Positions 27,971 through 36,459 of a DNA stretch of 64,000 nucleotides are shown here, piece after piece. The notes under the pieces were generated by a model. It was not told the origin of the DNA. It worked only from the letters and a program-made list of their open reading frames with translations, and did no database searches. Within the stretch, counting starts at the first letter, position 1, and the number at the start of each line of letters is the position of its first letter. Source of the DNA: Devosia sp. (GTDB lineage: Bacteria; Pseudomonadota; Alphaproteobacteria; Rhizobiales; Devosiaceae). Both the position numbers and the translations under genes were made by a program. The stretch covers positions 310,001 to 374,000 of the forward strand of contig NZ_JAGIAW010000014.1 in assembly GCF_017744655.1 (NCBI RefSeq). The letters run 5' to 3'.

Positions 27971-28410
27971 TCACAGTTCAACGACTTGCACTCAGCGATA
28001 GCCACATTCTGCTCGAAGGAGCCCGACGCAAGGCAGAAGAAATCGGCATTCCCATGTGCATCGCCATCACCGACGAAAGCGGCAATCTCCTGGCTTTCGA
28101 GCGCATGGATGGCGGCAAGATCACCAGCACGACGATCGCCATCGATAAGGCCTATACCGCGGCCGGTGCGCGTCGAGCGACCCACGAATACGGCGCGGCC
28201 AGCCAGCCCGGCAGCCCCGCTTATGGCATCAACAGCGCCATTGGCGGCCGTCTGATGGTGGTGGGCGGCGGCCTGCCCGTGACCACTGACGGAGCGGTCG
28301 TCGGCGGGATCGGCGTCAGTTCCGGCACTCCCGCACAGGACCAGGCTGTCGCCCAGGCCGGTATCGACCACTTCTTCAGAATCTCCGGGGCCAGCCAGCG
28401 GCCGGGTTGA
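27967..28410 (+). CDS. GlcG/HbpS family protein
   Basis: A 147-residue protein of the GlcG/HbpS (heme-degrading/heme-binding domain) family: [37 protein letters not shown], then [32 protein letters not shown]. Related proteins sit in glycolate (glc) and diol-utilisation operons, but their exact role is unsettled. No signal peptide is visible, so it is probably cytoplasmic. Translation is coupled to malate synthase G through a 4-bp overlap. A small hairpin, GCCGGG-TTGAT-CCCGGC (28401-28417), spans the stop codon but has no U tract. Confidence 0.88.
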   Translation: MITVQRLALSDSHILLEGARRKAEEIGIPMCIAITDESGNLLAFERMDGGKITSTTIAIDKAYTAAGARRATHEYGAASQPGSPAYGINSAIGGRLMVVGGGLPVTTDGAVVGGIGVSSGTPAQDQAVAQAGIDHFFRISGASQRPG

Positions 28411-28436
28411 TCCCGGCTCGTCCGGCTGGCCACCTA

Positions 28437-30998
28437 TCACGCCTGGAGGGCGGTGTGATAGGGTTCGTTGGCGAGGTTGCCCTCAAGGCCCGGCGAGATG
28501 AAGGGGCCCGAGTCCATCACCCCGGTGACAAAATACTGCAGGTGATATGGGCTTTTTGTATAGTCGGCGGGAATGACGCCGAGATACGCACCATCCGATG
28601 CCGTCATGGTGCTCGCCACCCAGCGCTCAGCCTGATTGACGTGACGATAGTGAAGTACGGGTGGCTCGTCGAACACCTCGTCGATGCGCACCGTGAATGC
28701 CTCCCCCGCCTGCACCGTATCCGGAACGCTTTTGGCCAGCCGCCGACCCGTCACCGGCTTGCGCTCGGCGATCGCGTCAAGCGCATGCTGGACGTCGGGT
28801 CGCATGGGCGTCGTACTGCCCTGACCGGCGCCGGTATAGTTTTTAAGCGCCCCACGAGATGCTTCGATATCGAGGATCTCGGCCCTGATTTCCTCGAGCC
28901 GCGAATGCCAGGAGCCGCGCATCCAACTCTGCGGCCCATAGGTGATGTCGTTGTCGTAAACCTCTCGGCTGACCGCCGCGATCCCCTCCCATGCCGTCAC
29001 CGAGCGCCGGACATAGTCGAGCGCTGTATCGATCACCGAGGTCACATGCGTTGCCAGCCATATTTCGGCGTAGATTGCGGCCCGGAAACGTTCGGCAAAA
29101 AAGCGCGCAATGCCGGCCGCAATGGCCGCGTCGATAACGAGACGCTGTACCGCGGGTCGACCTGACGCCTTGCAAGCCTTGATATCGATAAGGGCGTGTT
29201 CGACGCCCGCGGCCATCTCTTCCAGCCAGTCGGCGACGTCGAGCGGGGTGTAGCGATGGTCGACCTCCCCCGCCAGGAGGCGTTCGGCATGTTCGCGCGG
29301 GCTCATGAACAGCTCGGAATCGAACGGGACGACATTGCCAAACCGCGCTTCCCCCTCGATGTCGAAAGCATAGGCACGACCGTTATTGCCCGGGATCAGG
29401 CTGATATTCGTGTAAATCTCGGGCCAATAGTGATTGTTCGACGCCGACGGTGCGTGAGCCATCGATATCAATGGCAGGACCCGGCTCGCCAGGCCCAGCG
29501 CGCGCTCGCAGAGATCAGCCGCATCCCCGCAATCGCTGCGCAATTCGCGCATCCAGCTTTCCCGCGGTGCGTCAGGATTATAGAGGAGCCGCCCCCAGAC
29601 GCGGTACTGATAGCGGTATTTCTCCCAATCGTATCGCGGGAGCAGGTCCTGCCGCTGATAATTGAGACGGCCGCCCGGAATACCCGTTCCCATCCGGCCC
29701 TTGAAGCTCAGCGGCTCGCAAAGCTCTACCCCATCGGCACCTGCAAACATTGAGCTGCGCGCGTATCCGGCAGCCAGTTCAGGATCACCCCAGAGGAGCA
29801 CGCGCTGCGTGCCCGGCCAGATGCGGAAGATGACTTTATAGTCCTTATCCTTGGTCAGGAGGTCGCCATAGCTGTAGCGCAGGAAACTCCGCGACCCTGC
29901 GCTGATCCGTTCGCGGTCGCTGCGGCCTGGATTCTTGGGATATTCGCGATTGCGGATCGCCGACTGGTGATAGGGCAGTCCCATGTGTTCAGACATGTAT
30001 TTGGGCGATGCCGCGACCGGCATACCGCTCCGGCGTGCCACATCGAGCATTTCGTGGTCGAGCCCCTTGCCGTGCATATCGATCTCGACGGGACGACCCG
30101 CAGCGGCAACACCGGCAAACGCCTCTTTCCAGAAATCATAGTCGCCCTCGGAAATGCCACCCTCGACATGGACCCGGAAGGTCAGGCCTGTAATCTCGGG
30201 GACCTGGATCAGCAGTTCGGTCAAGGCGTCCCGACAATAGGGCGCCAGATTGTCGTCGGTGACCCCCACCACGGTCTGCCTGGCCCGCGGCACATCATCG
30301 AAGTCGTAGCGCTGCGTCCAAAGGGCGAGCTGGAATTCCATTCCGCGGCGGGCCGTTTCTCTCGCCACGAACTGCAATGTCTCGAGATTGCGTCGCCGCT
30401 CCGCCTCGCCCAACCCTTCGATGGCAATGCCATAGCCGGGCATATCCAGCAGGTAGGGGTAGGGAAAGTAGAAATAGACGTCGGTGATCCACAGATTATG
30501 GCCGGGATAATTGTAGCCCATGCCCAAGGTCAGCGAAAAACGGTTGATCCTGTTATAGGCCAGCATATCGAGATAGGCGCACCACTGGTTCTGGTCATAG
30601 AACCAGATCTTGTCCTCCTCCTCGCTGCAGAAGAGCCTGGCGATGGATCGCACGCGCGCTGTCGGCGTCTCGGCAATCGGCAACTGCCCGAAGATGTTCT
30701 CACCGGTCCGCGCATGCGCGACGCGATCGGCGAGTTCGGTCAGGCCATAGATAAGGCCGCGCTCATCCGCGCCCCATACACCTATCCCACCCGCCGTTTC
30801 GAACAGCGCGTAGCTCTCCGCCGTGTCGGAGACGGCAAGCGCATCCGGAGCGGAATCCGCCAGTTCGATCTTGAAGGGCGCGGCAGCGTCGAGGACGACA
30901 TTGCGCCTCTGAAGGCTCGAGTGCAGCTCGGCCAGGGCCCAGAGCACGGCAGGGGAGGTGTGCGAAACGGCAAGATGAACGGCGTTCGGCCAGACCAT
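28437..30998 (-). CDS. unassigned glycoside-hydrolase-like protein with GH20b/GH67-type N-domain
   Basis: An 853-residue protein without signal peptide or membrane segments, so presumably cytoplasmic. Residues about 1-110 resemble the small alpha/beta domain that precedes the barrel in GH20, GH67 and GH84 enzymes (YALFETAGGIGVWGADERGLIYGLTELADRV). A TIM-barrel-like region follows (RSIARLFCSEEEDKIWFYD, YNRINRFSLTLGMGYNYPG, VEGGISEGDYDFWKEAF). The C-terminal third is mostly helical with many tryptophans and tyrosines (YGPQSWMRGSWHSRLEE). I do not recognise a named family, and GH115-like or GH67-like alpha-glucuronidase are only guesses. It ends the minus-strand operon after a peptide-type binding protein gene, separated by a hairpin, so cleavage of imported oligosaccharides is the best inference. 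Confidence 0.7.
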   Translation of the reverse strand: MVWPNAVHLAVSHTSPAVLWALAELHSSLQRRNVVLDAAAPFKIELADSAPDALAVSDTAESYALFETAGGIGVWGADERGLIYGLTELADRVAHARTGENIFGQLPIAETPTARVRSIARLFCSEEEDKIWFYDQNQWCAYLDMLAYNRINRFSLTLGMGYNYPGHNLWITDVYFYFPYPYLLDMPGYGIAIEGLGEAERRRNLETLQFVARETARRGMEFQLALWTQRYDFDDVPRARQTVVGVTDDNLAPYCRDALTELLIQVPEITGLTFRVHVEGGISEGDYDFWKEAFAGVAAAGRPVEIDMHGKGLDHEMLDVARRSGMPVAASPKYMSEHMGLPYHQSAIRNREYPKNPGRSDRERISAGSRSFLRYSYGDLLTKDKDYKVIFRIWPGTQRVLLWGDPELAAGYARSSMFAGADGVELCEPLSFKGRMGTGIPGGRLNYQRQDLLPRYDWEKYRYQYRVWGRLLYNPDAPRESWMRELRSDCGDAADLCERALGLASRVLPLISMAHAPSASNNHYWPEIYTNISLIPGNNGRAYAFDIEGEARFGNVVPFDSELFMSPREHAERLLAGEVDHRYTPLDVADWLEEMAAGVEHALIDIKACKASGRPAVQRLVIDAAIAAGIARFFAERFRAAIYAEIWLATHVTSVIDTALDYVRRSVTAWEGIAAVSREVYDNDITYGPQSWMRGSWHSRLEEIRAEILDIEASRGALKNYTGAGQGSTTPMRPDVQHALDAIAERKPVTGRRLAKSVPDTVQAGEAFTVRIDEVFDEPPVLHYRHVNQAERWVASTMTASDGAYLGVIPADYTKSPYHLQYFVTGVMDSGPFISPGLEGNLANEPYHTALQA

Positions 30999-31046
30999 CG
31001 ATATCTAACTCCAGAAAGAAGACACTGCATGGACGGCAGCGCCAGG

Positions 31047-31068
31047 TGGCCGGCGTCGCCGCCGGCCA
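31047..31068 (-). terminator. perfect intercistronic hairpin after the second Opp-type binding protein
   Basis: TGGCCGGCG (31047-31055) pairs with CGCCGGCCA (31060-31068) around a 4-base loop, 10 bp past the binding protein stop on the minus strand. It lacks a U tract and probably adjusts mRNA levels between the binding protein and the downstream glycosidase-like gene. Confidence 0.6.
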
Positions 31069-31078
31069 GGTCGTTTGC

Positions 31079-32671
31079 TCACGTGCGGGTCATGCGCGTC
31101 AGATCCCAGTCCGAACCGCCCGATTCCACCTCGTAGCCGAGATCGACGCCGACCCCGCGGACCATAAGGAAGCCATTGGTGCAGATGGGCAGATAGACCG
31201 CATCGCGCAGCACCTGGGCCTCGGCCTCTCGGACCAGTTCGAGCCGCCTGTCGAGATTGGCCTCGGACAGGGCGGCCTCGATCATCTCATCGATACCCGG
31301 CATTTCGAGACCGTAGCGGCTCAGGTTCTGCCCGCCCTCCGCAGCACTCGTGGACGAGAGATACTGCAGCAGCGGCACTGTGGGCACGGGCGGGAACGCA
31401 GCAGAAAGCATGGAGAGCGAATTGGTGCCTGCCACCTGGTCTGCATGGAACGTGGTGTGCTCCTTGACCGCCAGGTTCATGGTGATGCCGGCGCGGCGAA
31501 GCTGCTCCTGTACCATCAGGGCGATGGACGAATAGTCCTCGCGCTGTGACGTATAGGCGTCGAAGGTAAAATTCGCGATGCCAGCCTCCGCCAGCAGTGC
31601 CTGGGATTTCTCGATGTCGAGATCGTAGCGGATGTCGTCCGGAATGGTCTCTGCAGTGAAGGCCCCCAGGAAACTGGGCGGATTGACACCGTAGGTCTCG
31701 GCCCCGAACGGGGCCATGGCCTGGGCGATCTCCTTGCGGTCGATGGCGTAAAAGATCGCCTGGCGCACGCGGACATCGTCGAACGGCTTGATCCTGAGAT
31801 TGACGTGCAGGGAGAAAAAGCTTCCCGGACGGGAGACGTCAAAACCAAGGCCCGGCCGCTGTTGCTCGAGCGAAGGTACCCAGCCGGGCGCACGGACGCC
31901 CTCGATCATGTCGAGATCACCCGAAAGCAGGGCCAACGTGCGGGCCGTGGTGTCGGCCACATAGCTGAAGTGGATGCGCGGCGTTGCCGGCGGCTCGCCC
32001 CAATAGTCGGGATTGGCAACGAGCGTCACCCCGTCCGCGGGATTTTCGTGAACCTTCTCCACCTGATAGGGTCCGGTGCCGATAGGATCGAACTCGATGG
32101 CGGTCTCGCCCTTCTCTTCGATCGCCTTGCGAGACATGATATTTGTCGAATAGCCGAGCAGCGAACTCACGGGAAACAGCGGATCGGGCCTCTTGAGCGA
32201 GAACACGACGTCGTAGGGACCGGTCTGCTCAATACTGGCAATGTTCTCGAACACGGCCCGGCTCGTGCCGGCCCGCTCGGGGTCGAGCATGCGCTCCAGC
32301 GAGTACTTGACGTCGTCCGACGTCATCTCGCCATAACCCTTGTGAAACTGCACGCCTTCACGCAGCTTGAAGGTCCAGGTGCGCGCATCCTCCGCCACGT
32401 TCCAGGACAAGGCTAGACCGGGCTGCAGCTCATCGAGGCTTTCGGGATAGCGGCCCAGCGGCGCGGTCACCAGCCGATCATGGACGTGATTGATGGTCCA
32501 GGCATCGGCCCCCTGGTTGATCTTTGCCGCATCGAAATTGCGCGGTCCGCCGGCAGCGAAAGCGACCCTCAGCGTGTCGCTCCCATCCTGCGCCCAGGCA
32601 CTGCGTCCAAGTCCGCCCGCCAGGATGGCGCCTGCGGCACCGGCTGCCAGGAATGTTCTCCGATTTACCAT
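31079..32671 (-). CDS. Opp/Dpp-type ABC transporter substrate-binding protein, Tat-exported
   Basis: A 530-residue family 5 solute-binding protein. The start at 32671 is set by GGGAGGAGAGATA and yields a twin-arginine signal (NRRTFLAAGAAGAI, cleaved near AWAQ). Mature-part hallmarks are WTFKLREGVQFHKGYGEMTSDDVKYSLERML and the RQAIFYAIDRKEIAQA region. It is a paralogue of the binding protein at 37457-39064 (shared signal type, FHKGYGEMT, ARTWTF/ALTWTY and SFFSLHVNLR/SFNFLHLNLT). It has no permease of its own nearby and may feed the importer encoded upstream. Ligands could be oligosaccharides instead of peptides, given the adjoining glycosidase. Confidence 0.92.
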   Translation of the reverse strand: MVNRRTFLAAGAAGAILAGGLGRSAWAQDGSDTLRVAFAAGGPRNFDAAKINQGADAWTINHVHDRLVTAPLGRYPESLDELQPGLALSWNVAEDARTWTFKLREGVQFHKGYGEMTSDDVKYSLERMLDPERAGTSRAVFENIASIEQTGPYDVVFSLKRPDPLFPVSSLLGYSTNIMSRKAIEEKGETAIEFDPIGTGPYQVEKVHENPADGVTLVANPDYWGEPPATPRIHFSYVADTTARTLALLSGDLDMIEGVRAPGWVPSLEQQRPGLGFDVSRPGSFFSLHVNLRIKPFDDVRVRQAIFYAIDRKEIAQAMAPFGAETYGVNPPSFLGAFTAETIPDDIRYDLDIEKSQALLAEAGIANFTFDAYTSQREDYSSIALMVQEQLRRAGITMNLAVKEHTTFHADQVAGTNSLSMLSAAFPPVPTVPLLQYLSSTSAAEGGQNLSRYGLEMPGIDEMIEAALSEANLDRRLELVREAEAQVLRDAVYLPICTNGFLMVRGVGVDLGYEVESGGSDWDLTRMTRT

Positions 32672-32767
32672 TATCTCTCCTCCCACCGACGCCGGATTGC
32701 ACTGGCAAACTGGCGATGGGAGAAGGCTATTTGAGGTAGGCGGGATATCGGCTCGATTTAATCATAC

Positions 32768-32801
32768 TTTTCACGATGCGGGACGCTTTCATCTGATGAA
32801 A
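32768..32801. promoter_or_regulatory. candidate IclR operator region before the second binding protein gene
   Basis: Two motifs lie side by side in the 174-bp gap between iclR and the binding protein gene. TTTTCACGATGCGGGACG (32768-32785) recurs with one mismatch at 40277-40294, upstream of the enolase-superfamily gene. TTTCATCTGATGAAA (32787-32801) is a perfect 7+1+7 inverted repeat. Both have the TTC-GAA or TTTCA-TGAAA symmetry expected of a dimeric regulator. Binding by the neighbouring IclR protein is inferred. Confidence 0.55.
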
Positions 32802-32845
32802 ACGGCTTTCCCGATACACAAGCCCTGCCCTCCCGGATCGCGGGT

Positions 32846-33673
32846 TCAGTGACCTGCGGGGGCCTGACCGCCCAACGACAGTGTAAGTTCCCGAGCAATC
32901 TGGGCGACCACCTCGCCCACCGGCTCCACGCGCTCATCCGTCAGACGGGCGGTCAAGCCGGAAACGGAAACGGCGCAAAGCACTTCTGAATGGGAATCGT
33001 AGACAGTGGCGGCGATGCAGCGCAGGCCGACCTGATATTCCTCGTCGTCGATCGCGTAGCCATTGATCCTCACTCGATGCAGTTCCTCCTTGAGGGCCGA
33101 CATGCGCAGGATCGACTTCGGCGTAAAGCGTTGCATCCCCCGCACAGCGACGCTCGCGGCCACTTCTTCCGGCGAATAGGTCGAGAGGATGGCCTTGCCC
33201 AGACCCGAGTTGACGATCGGCACATGACCGCCGACCCGAGTGATGGCACGCATGATCTCCCGGCTCTCGACCTGCGAGAGGACGACGACCTCGCCGTCCT
33301 CGATATAGCCCAGATTTGCGGTCTCACGGGTCAGGTCGCGCAGCCTTCGCAGATAGGGTAGCGCCGTGGCCACGAAATTCCGTCGCCGAACGAAGCGCGT
33401 GCCCACCATGAAGCTCTGCCGCCCCACATGCCAGAGGCCGTCCGTTGGGTCGAATTGGACGAATTGACGCTTCTGCAGCGTCGTCAGCAGTCGGTGCGCC
33501 GTTGAAGGCGATAACCTCGTGCGTCCCGCCAAGTCCACAAGCCGGCAGCCTTCTTCGTCCTCCGCGAGGGCCTCAAGCAGCGATAAAGCGCGATCGACCG
33601 ACTGCACACTTCCCGATCGGCTTGCGGGATCACGGGCCGCGCCCTTGCCGGGCGATATCAAAACCACGTCCAC
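32846..33673 (-). CDS. IclR family transcriptional regulator
   Basis: A 275-residue regulator. The N-terminal winged helix (about 22-85) has SVDRALSLLEALAEDEEGCRLVDLAGRTRLSPSTAHRLL, and the C-terminal effector domain has LGYIEDGEVVVLSQVES, GLGKAILSTYSPEE and GLRCIAATVYD. The start is a GTG at 33673 preceded by AAGGAGGAG; a GTG two codons downstream is equally well spaced. The family usually represses or activates catabolic operons in response to an aromatic or sugar-acid effector. It lies inside the minus-strand transporter operon, 36 bp after the ATPase gene, and repeated motifs at 32768-32801 and 40277-40294 may be its sites. Confidence 0.92.
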   Translation of the reverse strand: MDVVLISPGKGAARDPASRSGSVQSVDRALSLLEALAEDEEGCRLVDLAGRTRLSPSTAHRLLTTLQKRQFVQFDPTDGLWHVGRQSFMVGTRFVRRRNFVATALPYLRRLRDLTRETANLGYIEDGEVVVLSQVESREIMRAITRVGGHVPIVNSGLGKAILSTYSPEEVAASVAVRGMQRFTPKSILRMSALKEELHRVRINGYAIDDEEYQVGLRCIAATVYDSHSEVLCAVSVSGLTARLTDERVEPVGEVVAQIARELTLSLGGQAPAGH

Positions 33674-33709
33674 CTCCTCCTTCTCAACGGCCCGACAGCC
33701 ACGCCCTCC

Positions 33710-35560
33710 TCAGGCCGCCGGCACCATCCTCTGCCAATCTTCCTTCCATTCCTGGACCAGATGCCCGCCTCCGAGATCCCGGTACTCTTGCGCCAGCGGC
33801 ACGTAGTCGAGGCTCCGGATCGGACTCTTGATTTCGAAATTGTCGACGCCTCGCACCTGGTTCCGACGGGCCGGATCAGGCACCGGAACGGCAGCGATGA
33901 GGCGCTTCGTGTAGGGATGCTGAGGATTGGCGAACACCGCCTTTGTGGGGCCGATCTCGACGATTTCGCCCAGATACATCACGGCGACGCGATGGCTCAT
34001 CCGCTCGACGACGGCCATATCGTGGGAAATGAAGAGGTAGCTCAGCCCCAATTGCTGCTGCAGGTCGAGCAGCAGATTGACCACCTGCGCCTTGATCGAC
34101 ACGTCGAGCCCGGACACAGACTCGTCCGCCACGATCACCTTGGGCGACAGTGACAAGGCCCTTGCAATACAGATGCGCTGGCGCTGCCCGCCCGAGAATT
34201 GCTGGGGGTAGCGGCTTGCAACGGCCGGATCGAGCCCCACACGTTCGAGCAGGTCGGCCACCATGGCGCGCGCCTGCTCGCGTGTACCGAGCTTGTGCGT
34301 CAGGAACGGTTCGGCCACAGCTTCACCCACACGGATGCGTGGATTGAGGCTGGCGAACGGATCCTGAAAGATCATCTGGATATGCCGGCGCATGTCGCGC
34401 ATCCGGGCGGCGTCGAGGCTCAGCACATCTTGGCCATCGATACGCACCTCTCCACTTTGTGGCGCGGTGAGCCTCATGATGGTGCGGCCGGTAGTCGATT
34501 TCCCGCAGCCCGATTCTCCGACCAGGGAAAGCGTCTCGCCGGGCAGAATATCAAAGCTGACATTCTCGACGGCATGGACGCGTCCTTTGATGCCGCCGAA
34601 GAAACCGGAGGGAATATCGAAGCGCTTGACGAGATTGCGCACCGAGAGAGCGGGCGTCGCAACATGCTTCACCGTATCGGGACGCGGGGCCGAAATACGC
34701 AATTCTCCGCTCGTCTTGTCGATGAGCGGGAAGTGTTCCGGCTGCCCCGAGATCGCGCTGCCCAATTGTGGCACCGCAGCGATCAGGCTCCGCGTATAGG
34801 CGCTCGTGGGCGCCGAGAAGATCGTGTCCGTCGCGCCCTGCTCGACCACCTCGCCACCGAGCATCACCACGGTGCGTTCGGCGATCTCGGCCACCACGCC
34901 CATATCGTGCGTGATGAAGAGGACGCCCATCTCCTCTTCCTGCTGCAACTGCTTGATCAGTTGCAAGATCTGGGCCTGGATCGTGACGTCGAGGGCGGTC
35001 GTCGGCTCATCGGCGATCAGCAGCTTCGGTTTGCAGGCCAGCGCCATCGCGATCATGACGCGTTGCCGCATACCGCCGGAGAGACTGTGCGGCAGGTCCT
35101 CGGCTCTCGCCTTGGCGGCGGGGATGCGCACACGTTCCAGAAGGCGCACGGCCTCCGCCTTGGCTGCCGCCCCATCCATCTGGTCATGTATGGTCAGGGT
35201 CTCGGCGATCTGGTCGCCGATCCGCACCAACGGATTGAGGCTGGTCAGAGCCTCCTGGAAGACCATGCCGATCTGCCGCCCGCGCACCAGGCGCATCTGT
35301 GCCTCGGGCAGGCCGATCAATTCCTGTCCGGCAAGCGTTACTGACCCTTCGATGCGGCTGGAGGCAGGGTCGAGGAGGCGCATGATCGAAAGCGCTGTGA
35401 CGCTCTTGCCTGATCCCGATTCCCCCACCACTGCCAGCGTCTGGCGCGGCTCAATATCGAATGAGGTTCCCTTGACGATCTGCGTCCAGCCGGTCGGCGT
35501 GCGAAAACTGGTCCTCAGGTCGCGGACAGAAAGGATAGGCGAGGAAGGCTTGTCACTCAT
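33710..35560 (-). CDS. fused Opp/Dpp-type ABC transporter ATP-binding protein (DppD-DppF in one chain)
   Basis: A 616-residue protein that carries two complete ATPase domains, equivalent to DppD and DppF. Domain 1 has Walker A GESGSGKSV, signature LSGGMRQRV and Walker B LLIADEPTTALD. Domain 2 has GESGCGKST, FSGGQRQRI and VIVADESVSGLD. Both end in the family's oligopeptide/dipeptide C-terminal stretch (HPYTKRLIAAVPVPDP in the second). The start is the ATG at 35560 (MSDKPSSPIL) with GAGG upstream; the open frame continues to 36151 only as an antiframe of the permease gene. It energises the adjacent permease pair. Fused forms are common in Hyphomicrobiales. Confidence 0.93.
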   Translation of the reverse strand: MSDKPSSPILSVRDLRTSFRTPTGWTQIVKGTSFDIEPRQTLAVVGESGSGKSVTALSIMRLLDPASSRIEGSVTLAGQELIGLPEAQMRLVRGRQIGMVFQEALTSLNPLVRIGDQIAETLTIHDQMDGAAAKAEAVRLLERVRIPAAKARAEDLPHSLSGGMRQRVMIAMALACKPKLLIADEPTTALDVTIQAQILQLIKQLQQEEEMGVLFITHDMGVVAEIAERTVVMLGGEVVEQGATDTIFSAPTSAYTRSLIAAVPQLGSAISGQPEHFPLIDKTSGELRISAPRPDTVKHVATPALSVRNLVKRFDIPSGFFGGIKGRVHAVENVSFDILPGETLSLVGESGCGKSTTGRTIMRLTAPQSGEVRIDGQDVLSLDAARMRDMRRHIQMIFQDPFASLNPRIRVGEAVAEPFLTHKLGTREQARAMVADLLERVGLDPAVASRYPQQFSGGQRQRICIARALSLSPKVIVADESVSGLDVSIKAQVVNLLLDLQQQLGLSYLFISHDMAVVERMSHRVAVMYLGEIVEIGPTKAVFANPQHPYTKRLIAAVPVPDPARRNQVRGVDNFEIKSPIRSLDYVPLAQEYRDLGGGHLVQEWKEDWQRMVPAA

Positions 35561-35571
35561 GATGTTGCGCC

Positions 35572-36459
35572 TCACTCGGACGAAGAGGTGGACGGATCGA
35601 GCGCGTCGCGGATCGCATCCCCCACCAGGTTGAAGGCGAGCACGACCAGCGTGATGGCGGCACCGGCGCCGATGATCGGCCAGGGAGAGCCGAAGATATT
35701 GTTGAGGCCATCGCGGATGATGTTGCCCCAGCTTGGATTCGGCGGCGGCGTACCGATGCCGAGAAAGCTCAGCGAGGCCTCGAGGCGAATGGCGGAGGCG
35801 ACCCAGAGCATGGCAAGCACCACGATCGGTGCCATGATGTTGGGAATGATGTGGCGCATGATGATGACAGGCGTGCGCACCCCGACGGAAATGGCCGCCT
35901 CGACATAGGGCTCGCGCTTGACTGCCATGGTCTGGGCTCGCGCCAGACGCGCAAAACCCGGCACAAAGGCGATCGTGATCACGAAGATCACATTCCAGAA
36001 GCCGCCCCCGAGCACCGCAGCGATCAGAATGGCAAGGAGCAGTTCGGGAAAGGCCAGCAGCAGGTCGATGACGCGCGAAATGACTCTGTCGATCACGCCG
36101 CCGAAATACCCCGCCAGGACCCCCAACGTGGTGCCGACGATCGCCGCGCAAAATGGCGAAATCAATCCAAAGAGCAGCGAGTTACGCGATCCATAGATGA
36201 TGCGCGAGAGCACGTCGCGGCCGAACTGGTCGGTTCCGAGCCAGTTTTCGGAACTTGGAAGCCTGTTGATCTTGATCATCGACTGCGCGAGCGGATCGTA
36301 GGGCGCAAGCACAGGGGCGAGGATCGCGACCAAAACGAAGATGACAATAACGAGAACGGCAAAGATCGTTCCGGGCTTGCCTAAGAGCGTTTCGCGAACG
36401 ACATCGAGAGTGGTGGGCTGGGGAGGCAATACCGGCCTCGCTTCGCTGAGAAGGCTCAT
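35572..36459 (-). CDS. Opp/Dpp-type ABC transporter permease (DppC-like)
   Basis: A 295-residue inner-membrane permease. The N-terminal cytoplasmic segment precedes a first membrane helix (TIFAVLVIVIFVLVAILAPVLAPYDP), and the phrase NWLGTDQFGRDVLSRIIYGSRNSL is diagnostic of DppC-type subunits. The ATPase-contact loop reads EAAISVGVRTPVIIMRHIIPN. It pairs with the DppB-like subunit, whose stop codon shares one base with its ATG (TAATG). The fused ATPase starts 11 bp downstream. Confidence 0.94.
   Translation of the reverse strand: MSLLSEARPVLPPQPTTLDVVRETLLGKPGTIFAVLVIVIFVLVAILAPVLAPYDPLAQSMIKINRLPSSENWLGTDQFGRDVLSRIIYGSRNSLLFGLISPFCAAIVGTTLGVLAGYFGGVIDRVISRVIDLLLAFPELLLAILIAAVLGGGFWNVIFVITIAFVPGFARLARAQTMAVKREPYVEAAISVGVRTPVIIMRHIIPNIMAPIVVLAMLWVASAIRLEASLSFLGIGTPPPNPSWGNIIRDGLNNIFGSPWPIIGAGAAITLVVLAFNLVGDAIRDALDPSTSSSE

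Noticed and set aside
35561-36151. N-terminal extension of the fused ATPase into the permease region.
   Set aside because: The extension is out of frame with the permease gene it overlaps and has no family similarity; MSDKPSS at 35560 is the natural start.
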